The notes under the pieces: generated by a model
Database searches by the model: none
Told to the model about the DNA's origin: nothing
The model's input: the letters and a program-made list of their open reading frames with translations, nothing else
Made by a program: the position numbers and the translations under genes
Source of the DNA: Candidatus Omnitrophota bacterium
GTDB lineage: Bacteria > Omnitrophota > Gorgyraeia > Duberdicusellales > 4484-171
Assembly: GCA_023227945.1 (NCBI GenBank)
Contig: JALOCC010000005.1
Span: 1 to 64,000, forward strand
Length of the DNA stretch: 64,000 nt
Direction of reading: 5' to 3'
Shown here: in pieces, positions 24,641 through 31,352 of the stretch
How the letters are laid out: each line of letters begins with the position of its first letter
Numbering within the stretch: position 1 is the stretch's first letter

Positions 24641-25600
24641 ATGAATATACTAATAACTGGCGGAGCAGGTTTCATCGGTTCGCATTTATGTAAAGCTTTC
24701 CTTCAAAGAGGAGATTATATAATTTGCGTTGATAACTTTATTACCGGCTCAAAAGATAACATTAAAGAGTTTCTAAATAGCCAAAATTTCCGGCTTATTG
24801 AGCATGATATTTCAACACCTTTATACATAAACGACAGCATAGATTGGGTGTTGCATTTTGCATCACTGGCTTCGCCCAAAGATTATATAACTTACCCGAT
24901 AAAAACTTTAAAATCAGGGTTACTTGGAACACATAATTGTTTAGGTATCGCTAAAGCAAAGAATGCAAAATTTTTCTTTGCTTCAACCAGTGAAATTTAT
25001 GGGGACCCGTTGATACATCCGCAAGTAGAAGAATATTGGGGCAATGTAAACTCTATAGGCGTGCGTAGCTGCTATGATGAGAGTAAAAGAGGCGGAGAGG
25101 CCCTTGTTTATGCCTATAACCGCCAGCATTCAATAGATGTAAGAATAGTCAGAATATTTAATACTTATGGACCCAATATGCAGATAGAAGACGGAAGAGT
25201 TGTTTCCAATTTTATTGTTCAGGCCTTAAGGGGAGAAGATTTGACTATTTACGGCCGTGGCAACCAAACCAGGTCTTTTTGTTATGTTGATGATCTTGTG
25301 GCTGGTCTGTTAAGAATAATGGAGGTTAATTATAAATTACCGTTAAATCTTGGGAATCCTTCTGAGTTTATGGTAAGTGAGTTGGCAAAGTTAGTTCTAA
25401 AACTGACAAAATCAAAATCAAAAATAAAATTCTTGCCTTTGCCGGAAGATGACCCCAAGAAAAGAAAACCGGATATCACAAAAGCAAAGAAAATTCTTTC
25501 ATGGCAACCGCAAATACGATTGGAGGAAGGCCTTAAAAAGACTATAGAATATTTTAGGAGAAAACTAGAGGCGGATACCCGCGGATCCATACGCGGATAA
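24641..25600 (+). CDS. UDP-glucuronate decarboxylase (UDP-xylose synthase)
   Basis: Converts UDP-glucuronate to UDP-xylose. It is 319 aa. GGAGFIGSHL, HFASLASPKDYITYPI, ASTSEIYGDPLIHPQ, the WGNVNSIGVRSCYDESKR block (Tyr/Lys) and RIFNTYGPNM are close to the plant and bacterial UXS consensus. It completes a Ugd-UXS pathway with 17599. The C-terminal LEADTRGSIRG and the TAA stop are encoded by palindromic copy D and are not part of the fold. Confidence 0.93.
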   Translation: MNILITGGAGFIGSHLCKAFLQRGDYIICVDNFITGSKDNIKEFLNSQNFRLIEHDISTPLYINDSIDWVLHFASLASPKDYITYPIKTLKSGLLGTHNCLGIAKAKNAKFFFASTSEIYGDPLIHPQVEEYWGNVNSIGVRSCYDESKRGGEALVYAYNRQHSIDVRIVRIFNTYGPNMQIEDGRVVSNFIVQALRGEDLTIYGRGNQTRSFCYVDDLVAGLLRIMEVNYKLPLNLGNPSEFMVSELAKLVLKLTKSKSKIKFLPLPEDDPKKRKPDITKAKKILSWQPQIRLEEGLKKTIEYFRRKLEADTRGSIRG

Positions 25601-25656
25601 ACACAAACGAATTGTTTGCGTAAATCCGCGTTACTATCCGCGGTAATCCGCTTCTA
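25566..25656. repeat. TAGAAGCGGAT palindromic element, copy D
   Basis: 91 bp. Left end TAGAGGCGGATACCCGCGGA, right end TCCGCGGTAATCCGCTTCTA with one intervening mismatch pair. Interior: GAATTGTTTGCGTAAATCCGCG. It encodes the UXS tail (LEADTRG) and its stop. Confidence 0.85.
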
Positions 25657-25673
25657 CAACAAAATAAACACAT

Positions 25674-26627
25674 ATGAAAGTTCTAATTACAGGCATAACC
25701 GGATTTGCCGGCTCGCATCTTGCAGAATATCTATTAAGTAAAATCAATATAAATATATATGGCACAACTTTTCTTGATTTAGAAATAAAAAATATAAATC
25801 ATATAAAGGAAAACATAAATCTTTACGAAACAGACATCAAAGACTATAAAAACATAGAATCTATCATCGCGGAAGTTATGCCAGATAGGATTTTTCATCT
25901 GGCCGGGCGGACATCTGTTGGTGATTCATTCTCTAGCCCGCAGGAAACCCTGGTTACAAATATCACGGGGCAATTGAATATTTTTGAGGCCGTAAGAAAA
26001 CTTAAGTTGAACCCTTGTATACATATTGCTTGCTCTTCCGATGAATATGGATTTGTTTATGAGAATGAATTGCCCATAAAAGAAACAAATCCATTCCGGC
26101 CGCTTTCTCCTTACGCTGTTAGCAAAGTAACGCAGGATTTGCTGGCTTGGCAATATTTTAAAAACTATGGCTTAAACATAATAATTACGCGGGCATTTAA
26201 TCATACCGGTGTCCGTAGCAGCGAAGCATTTGTGTGCTCAAGTTTTGCAAAGCAGATTGCTATGATTGAAAAACAGAAACAACCGCCGGTCATATATACA
26301 GGTAACCTTGACTCCATCAGGGATTTTAGCGATGTAAAAGATGTGGCAAGGGCTTATTGGCTTGCCTTAGAAAAGTGCAGGCCGGGAGAGGCTTATAATA
26401 TATGCAGCGGCAAAGGTTATAAGATAAGAGAAATTTTAGATATACTTGTTTCATACGCAACAACTAAAGTGGAGATAAAACAAGACCCAAAAAGATTAAG
26501 GCCATCAGATACATCTGTTATCGTCGGCGATTCTACTAAATTCAGAAAGGTAACGGGATGGCAACCAGAAATCCCCCTTGAGAGAACTCTTGAAGATTTG
26601 TTAGATTACTGGCGGCAAAATGTGTAA
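25674..26627 (+). CDS. GDP-mannose 4,6-dehydratase / GDP-deoxymannose reductase family protein
   Basis: An extended SDR of 317 aa. GITGFAGSHLAEYLL, HLAGRTSVGDSF and SSDEYGF are followed by SPYAVSKVTQDL (Tyr/Lys) and RAFNHTGVRSSEAFVCSSFA. The AFNHTGP-like block is characteristic of the GMD/RMD group. GMD is usually longer (about 340-370 aa), so a reductase (RMD) or related CDP-sugar enzyme is possible. It is preceded by copy D and followed by an aminotransferase. Confidence 0.8.
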   Translation: MKVLITGITGFAGSHLAEYLLSKININIYGTTFLDLEIKNINHIKENINLYETDIKDYKNIESIIAEVMPDRIFHLAGRTSVGDSFSSPQETLVTNITGQLNIFEAVRKLKLNPCIHIACSSDEYGFVYENELPIKETNPFRPLSPYAVSKVTQDLLAWQYFKNYGLNIIITRAFNHTGVRSSEAFVCSSFAKQIAMIEKQKQPPVIYTGNLDSIRDFSDVKDVARAYWLALEKCRPGEAYNICSGKGYKIREILDILVSYATTKVEIKQDPKRLRPSDTSVIVGDSTKFRKVTGWQPEIPLERTLEDLLDYWRQNV

Positions 26628-26646
26628 AAGCTGAAAGCTTTAAAAA

Positions 26647-27879
26647 ATGAAAAAACTCACCATACCACTAGTTGACCTTAAAAGAGAATACGCGTTTCTC
26701 AAAAAAGGAATCGGCAGGCAGATAAAAGACTGCTTAGCCAGCCAGCATTGGATTCTGGGCGAAAAAGTAACGCAATTTGAAAAAGAACTTTCAAAATATT
26801 TAAAGTCTAAATACATAATAGGCTTAAATTCAGGAACAGACGCCATCATTCTTTCCTTACGAGCGCAAGCAATGAAGCTTAAGGGTAAGGAATATTTTGA
26901 TAAAGAAGATGAAATAATTACAACCCCTTTTACTTTTATCGCAACCGCAGAGGCCATAATAAGAAGCGGTGCAACCGTTGTTTTTGTTGATATCGACCCA
27001 GAAACTTTCAATATTAACCCTCAATGCATCAGAGAAGCTATCAATAAAAATACAGTTGGAATTTTACCAGTACATCTTTTTGGCCTTGCCTGCGATATGG
27101 AAAATATCGTTGAAATCGCCAAGGAAAACGATTTGTTTATCGTTGAGGACGTTGCCCAGGCTTTTGGGGCAGGGTATGTATCAGAGGACAGAGGACAAAA
27201 GATAGAAGACAGAAAAAAACTGGGAACGATAGGCAACTGTGGGGCTTTTAGTTTTTTCCCTTCAAAGAATTTAGGCTCATACGGAGATGCCGGCGCCATT
27301 TCAACAGATGACAGGAAAGTAGCTGAACTCATAGTAACATTGAGGAATCACGGCCAAACCCATCAATACGATGCAAATTACATAGGTTATAACTCGCGCC
27401 TTGATTCTATCCAGGCAGCCATTCTTTTGGCAAAGCTGAAATATGTCGATAAATTTAATAATTTACGCATCAAGATAGCTCAAAAATACCACGATGGCCT
27501 AAAGAATATTAAAAACATTTATCTGCCATCCGCCATTCCTTCGACACGGCCTTCGGCCAGGCTCAGGACTTCCTTTGGTCGCTGCCATATGCCATCTTCA
27601 ACGCCTCAGCATGTCTATAACCTCTACACAATTAAAGTTGCAGCGAACATCCGCGATGGAATGCTCAAATTTCTGAATAGTGCCGGTATTCAGGCGCGCA
27701 GCTATTACCCTCTGCCGTTGCATAAAATGGAAGCATTCAAAACGGCAAAAATTTCTGGAAATCTTATTAATACAGAAGAAGCTTCAAGGGGCGTATTATC
27801 TCTTCCAGTAAACCCTTTTTTAAAGAATAGAGAAATCGACTATATCATTGAAAATATTAGAGTTTTAGCAAAAAAATAG
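26647..27879 (+). CDS. DegT/DnrJ/EryC1 aminotransferase with two repeat-derived insertions
   Basis: PLP-dependent sugar aminotransferase, 410 aa against about 370 usual. IPLVDLKREY, GLNSGTDAIILSLRA, DVAQAFGAG and the PLP lysine in FFPSKNLGSYGDAG are all present. Two extra stretches interrupt the family alignment: about 13 residues after FGAGYV (SEDRGQKIEDRKK), encoded by GGACAGAGGACA-type words, and about 20 residues between NIYLP and HVYNLYTI, encoded by the 56-bp element also found at 13643. Both lie in loops and keep the frame, so the enzyme may be functional. Confidence 0.9.
   Translation: MKKLTIPLVDLKREYAFLKKGIGRQIKDCLASQHWILGEKVTQFEKELSKYLKSKYIIGLNSGTDAIILSLRAQAMKLKGKEYFDKEDEIITTPFTFIATAEAIIRSGATVVFVDIDPETFNINPQCIREAINKNTVGILPVHLFGLACDMENIVEIAKENDLFIVEDVAQAFGAGYVSEDRGQKIEDRKKLGTIGNCGAFSFFPSKNLGSYGDAGAISTDDRKVAELIVTLRNHGQTHQYDANYIGYNSRLDSIQAAILLAKLKYVDKFNNLRIKIAQKYHDGLKNIKNIYLPSAIPSTRPSARLRTSFGRCHMPSSTPQHVYNLYTIKVAANIRDGMLKFLNSAGIQARSYYPLPLHKMEAFKTAKISGNLINTEEASRGVLSLPVNPFLKNREIDYIIENIRVLAKK
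27179..27220 (+). repeat. CAGAGGACA-word stretch inside the aminotransferase gene
   Basis: CAGAGGACAGAGGACAAAAG then ATAGAAGACAG: three variants of an 8-9-nt word, similar in style to the GTAGAACGTAGGATG stretch at 24600. It encodes SEDRGQKIEDRKK, which the family lacks. Confidence 0.5.
27535..27590 (+). repeat. 56-bp dispersed element, in-frame coding copy
   Basis: Gapless match to the intergenic copy at 13643-13698 (48 of 56 identical by eye). It contains the palindromic core GGCCTTCGGCC and encodes roughly IPSTRPSARLRTSFGRCHM in the aminotransferase. The insertion lies in the loop before HVYNLYTI. Confidence 0.8.
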
Positions 27880-27905
27880 CCAATTCTGCTACATAAAGAA
27901 GCGCC

Positions 27906-27933
27906 TTGACACTTCTTGATACATTGTTATAAT
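27906..27933 (+). promoter_or_regulatory. Consensus sigma70 promoter
   Basis: A perfect -35 box TTGACA (27906-27911), 16-base spacer and perfect -10 box TATAAT (27928-27933). It ends 28 bases before the ATG of a small HTH gene. It is the clearest promoter in the window and marks the start of the glycan island. Confidence 0.75.
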
Positions 27934-27961
27934 CATTCCGTTGTTTTAATGGAAGCTTATT

Positions 27962-28141
27962 ATGCAAGTCATTCCTAACGAAATTTATACCCTCAAAGAA
28001 ACTGAAGAAATACTAAAATTGAGCCGTTCAACTATCCTCAGGCTTATCAAAAAAAGTGAACTTAAAACCGTAAAAATCGGGCGTCAGCATAGAATTTTAG
28101 GCCGGGAAATTCTAAAAATGGTAAGATACATAGAAAATTAA
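27962..28141 (+). CDS. Excisionase-type helix-turn-helix DNA-binding protein
   Basis: A 59-aa protein. IYTLKETEEILKLSRSTILRLIKKSEL, in parts, gives the helix-turn-helix, followed by KTVKIGRQHRILGREILKMV. This is the compact winged HTH of the MerR/excisionase (HTH_17) type, in which a Lys-Ile-Gly-x-x-x-Arg-Ile wing follows the helices. Such proteins act as excisionases, antitoxin-like repressors or local regulators. It has its own consensus promoter and sits alone at the junction between repeat-rich DNA and the glycan island. No recombinase is visible in the window. Confidence 0.8.
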   Translation: MQVIPNEIYTLKETEEILKLSRSTILRLIKKSELKTVKIGRQHRILGREILKMVRYIEN

Positions 28142-28150
28142 TAGTAGATA

Positions 28151-28197
28151 ATGCTGAACAATAAGAAAGCTATAGTTACGGGTGGCTGCGGGTTTAC
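28151..28197 (+). pseudogene. 5' stub of an NAD-dependent epimerase gene
   Basis: The ATG at 28151 opens with MLNNKKAIVTGGCGF, the first strand and start of the glycine-rich loop of an extended SDR. It then loses similarity (TQPLTYG...) and soon stops. An intact but different epimerase gene begins 50 bases later. It reads as the remnant of a deleted epimerase gene. Confidence 0.6.
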
Positions 28198-28248
28198 CCA
28201 GCCCCTTACATATGGGCTAATGGAAATACAAATAAGTTGGAGGTTTAG

Positions 28249-29235
28249 GTGAAGGCGCTTGTAACGGGAGGGGCCGGGTTTATAGGCAGCCATATGGTCG
28301 ATAAGCTTATTGGCGAAGGTTATGAGGTTACGGTTTTGGATAATTTTTCAAACGGCAGGCTGCAAAATTTAGCTAACCACAAGAATAATAAAAACCTTAA
28401 GACAATTGAAATTGATATATCTGATTTTGATAACATTAAAAAGTATTTTAACGGCATAGACGTAGTATTTCATTTCGCCGCCTTGGCGGATATCGTCCCA
28501 TCGATAGTCAACCCGTTAGACTATTACAAGTCAAACGTAACAGGAACTGCTGCAGTTTGTGAAGCTTCCAGATTGGCTAAAATCAAAAAATTAATTTACG
28601 CAGCATCATCTTCCTGCTACGGTATACCGGATAATTTTCCAACACCGGAAACCGCTGAAATCCGGCCCCAATACCCTTACGCTCTAACCAAATATTTAGG
28701 AGAACAAATTATCATGCATTGGGGCAAAGTCTACAAACTTCCCGTTGTATCTTTAAGGCTTTTTAACGTTTATGGCCCGCGCTCAAGAACATCCGGCACG
28801 TATGGCGCAGTTTTTGGAGTATTTTTAGCACAAAAATTAAACAATAAACCATTTACTGTAGTGGGCAGTGGCAATCAGACCAGGGATTTTACTTTTGTTA
28901 CGGATGTGGTAAATGCTTTTTTTACGGCTGCACAAATTGATTGTAAAAATGAAATTATGAACGTCGGCTCAGGAAATACTTACAGCATAAATGAATTAGT
29001 TAAGCTTTTGGGAGGGGAAGTTACTTACATTCCTAAGCGGCCGGGTGAGCCTGACTGTACATTTGCGGACATTTCGAAAATAAAAAAAATATTGGGCTGG
29101 CAGCCGAAAGTATCTTTCGAGAAAGGTGTACGCAAAATGCTTGATAGCATAGAATATTGGAGGCAAGCTCCGCTATGGGCGCCTGACACAATAGAAGAGG
29201 CAACAAAAGATTGGTTTAGGTATCTTGCAAGGTGA
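28249..29235 (+). CDS. NAD-dependent epimerase/dehydratase (UDP-glucose 4-epimerase-like)
   Basis: A 328-aa extended SDR starting at GTG, with GGAGG five bases upstream. GGAGFIGSHMVDKL binds NAD, and SSSCYG and YPYALTK (Tyr/Lys) are the active site; RLFNVYGPRSRTSGTYG is typical. About 20 extra C-terminal residues (PLWAPDTIEEATKDWF) follow the usual end. It is the first gene of a block with a heptose-like kinase/nucleotidyltransferase and a SIS isomerase, so a heptose or modified hexose is a plausible substrate. Confidence 0.85.
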   Translation: MKALVTGGAGFIGSHMVDKLIGEGYEVTVLDNFSNGRLQNLANHKNNKNLKTIEIDISDFDNIKKYFNGIDVVFHFAALADIVPSIVNPLDYYKSNVTGTAAVCEASRLAKIKKLIYAASSSCYGIPDNFPTPETAEIRPQYPYALTKYLGEQIIMHWGKVYKLPVVSLRLFNVYGPRSRTSGTYGAVFGVFLAQKLNNKPFTVVGSGNQTRDFTFVTDVVNAFFTAAQIDCKNEIMNVGSGNTYSINELVKLLGGEVTYIPKRPGEPDCTFADISKIKKILGWQPKVSFEKGVRKMLDSIEYWRQAPLWAPDTIEEATKDWFRYLAR

Positions 29236-29237
29236 CT

Positions 29238-30773
29238 ATGAGCACAAAAGTACTTTCAAAGATAAAAACAATTGACGAGTTAGGCAAAACACTTGCCTTT
29301 GAACGTAAACAAGGCAAAAAAATAGTTCATTGCCATGGAGTATTTGACCTGCTGCATCCGGGGCACATAAAACATTTCCAGGCAGCAAAGAAAAAAGGGG
29401 ATATCCTGGTAGTTACATTAACAAAAGATGAATTCGTAAACCGTGGGCCGGGAAGGCCGATATTTGGCGAGCACTTACGTGCAGAAAGCATAGCAGCGCT
29501 TGAGTGTGTTGATTTCGTTGCAATTAACAAGTGGCCTACGGCAGTTGAAGCCATAAAAAAATTAAAGCCCAATTTTTACGTAAAAGGAAACGAATATGCA
29601 AAAAAAGATGAGGATGTAACGGGAAAAATTTATGAAGAAGAAGAAGCGGTTAAATCGGTAGGGGGCACTTTGCACTTTACCGATGAAATAACATTTAGTT
29701 CCTCATCGCTTATTAATGCATTTTTTTCTCCCTATCCGGAAGAAGCCAAAGAATTCTTTTCGGGCTTCAAAAAAAAATACACGAGTAAGGATATTTTAGG
29801 TTCGCTTAAATCGCTCGAAGACTTAAAGGTGCTTGTAATTGGCGATATTATCATCGATGAATACCATTATTGCAGCGGAATGGGCAAATCCCAGAAAGAT
29901 AACATTATCGCAACCAAATATAATAGCGAAGAAATCTTTGCCGGAGGCGTACTTGCTGCCGCAAACCATATAGCTGGTTTTTGTAAAGAGGTTATGTTGG
30001 TAAGTTGTGTAGGCACCAAGAATGATTACATGAATTTTATCGTAAATCATCTAAAGCCTAACATAAAAACCATATTCCATTATTGTAAAGACATTCACAC
30101 AGTTGTTAAACGCAGATTTGTTGACCCGGCATTCTTAAACAAATTATTTGAAATATGTTACCTTGAAGACGCCGGCCATATTTCTGCTTCCGTCGAAAAA
30201 GACATATCGGAATGCATCGAATCTATAATAAAACAATTTGACATGGTTATAGTTACCGATTTTGGCCACGGGATGATTACGCCGAAAATCGTAAAAATAC
30301 TTTGCGATAAGGCAAAGTTTCTGGCAATAAACGTCCAAACCAATTCCGCCAACATCGGTTTTAACCTGATTACGAAATTTCACCGTGCGGATTATATTTG
30401 TATAGACGAACCGGAAATCCGCCTGGCATGCCATGATAAATTTTCAAATCTGGAAAAACTCATTTCTCATGTCAGCGAAAAATTATCCTGCGATAAAATG
30501 ATAATAACCCGAGGGCATAAAGGCGCGCTTGCCTATTCAAGAAAAGATGGGTTTTCCCACATTCCCGTATTCTCCAAGGAAGTTCTGGACAGAATCGGCG
30601 CAGGCGATGCATTCTTTTCGATAACCGCGCCCTGCGTATATAAAAATAATCCCATGGAAACCGTAGGTTTCATCGGTAACGCTGTGGGGGCAATGAAAGT
30701 TTTAATCGTGGGTAACCGTTCATCCGTTGAACCGGCGCCTTTATCTAAATATATTACTACGCTTTTAAAGTAA
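29238..30773 (+). CDS. Sugar nucleotidyltransferase-PfkB kinase fusion (HldE-like, reversed domain order)
   Basis: A 511-aa bifunctional protein. Residues about 20-160 form a cytidylyltransferase-type domain (HCHGVFDLLHPGHIKHFQ, with the HxGH motif). Residues about 190-511 are a PfkB sugar kinase ending with DRIGAGDAFFS. In HldE/RfaE of the ADP-heptose pathway the kinase comes first and the nucleotidyltransferase second; here the order is opposite. The GmhA-like gene follows directly. It likely phosphorylates and nucleotidylates a heptose 7-phosphate or similar sugar. The ATG at 29238 overlaps the region of the upstream stop. Confidence 0.85.
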   Translation: MSTKVLSKIKTIDELGKTLAFERKQGKKIVHCHGVFDLLHPGHIKHFQAAKKKGDILVVTLTKDEFVNRGPGRPIFGEHLRAESIAALECVDFVAINKWPTAVEAIKKLKPNFYVKGNEYAKKDEDVTGKIYEEEEAVKSVGGTLHFTDEITFSSSSLINAFFSPYPEEAKEFFSGFKKKYTSKDILGSLKSLEDLKVLVIGDIIIDEYHYCSGMGKSQKDNIIATKYNSEEIFAGGVLAAANHIAGFCKEVMLVSCVGTKNDYMNFIVNHLKPNIKTIFHYCKDIHTVVKRRFVDPAFLNKLFEICYLEDAGHISASVEKDISECIESIIKQFDMVIVTDFGHGMITPKIVKILCDKAKFLAINVQTNSANIGFNLITKFHRADYICIDEPEIRLACHDKFSNLEKLISHVSEKLSCDKMIITRGHKGALAYSRKDGFSHIPVFSKEVLDRIGAGDAFFSITAPCVYKNNPMETVGFIGNAVGAMKVLIVGNRSSVEPAPLSKYITTLLK

Positions 30774-30777
30774 ATAT

Positions 30778-31347
30778 ATGCAGTATTTCAGAGAATTAAA
30801 TAACATCATAAACAAGGTTGAGGTTAATTGCCATAAAGGAAAAAATATCCTGCTTGAGAAGGCCATAACGGATATTGTAAATTCAATTATTAATTGCAGC
30901 AAAAAAGGGAACAAGGTGATATTGACAGGTAACGGCGGCAGCGCCTCTATTGCCAGTCACACCGCAACCGACTTATTAAAAAACGCAAAAATTCCCGCAT
31001 TGGCCTTTAGCGATTCAAGCTTGCTTACCTGCCTTTCGAATGATTTGGGCTACGAGAACGTTTTTAAAAAACCAATAGAGATGCTGGCAAAAAAAGGCGA
31101 TATCGTGTTTGCCATAAGCAGCTCCGGCAGCTCAAAGAACATCTTAAACGCTGCGAATATGGCTAAAGACAAAAATTGTTTTTTAGCTACCCTGTCGGGT
31201 TTTAAGAAATATAATCCTTTACAAAAATTGGGCGATATTAATTTTTATGTGCCTTCGCAGTCTTACGGTTACGTAGAGCTTACACATTCCATAATTTGCC
31301 ACTGCATTACTGATCGTTTGGTTGAAAAAATGAAAGGAGGCCATTAA
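30778..31347 (+). CDS. SIS-domain sugar isomerase (GmhA-like phosphoheptose isomerase)
   Basis: A 189-aa protein with a single SIS domain. ILTGNGGSASIASHTATDLL and ISSSGSSKNILNAA are the phosphate-binding loops of GmhA-type enzymes that turn sedoheptulose 7-phosphate into D-glycero-heptose 7-phosphate. SLLTCLSNDLGYENVF also matches. It follows the kinase fusion by four bases. No GmhB phosphatase or HldD-type epimerase is certain here, although the neighbouring SDRs are candidates. Confidence 0.88.
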   Translation: MQYFRELNNIINKVEVNCHKGKNILLEKAITDIVNSIINCSKKGNKVILTGNGGSASIASHTATDLLKNAKIPALAFSDSSLLTCLSNDLGYENVFKKPIEMLAKKGDIVFAISSSGSSKNILNAANMAKDKNCFLATLSGFKKYNPLQKLGDINFYVPSQSYGYVELTHSIICHCITDRLVEKMKGGH

Positions 31348-31352
31348 AAAAT

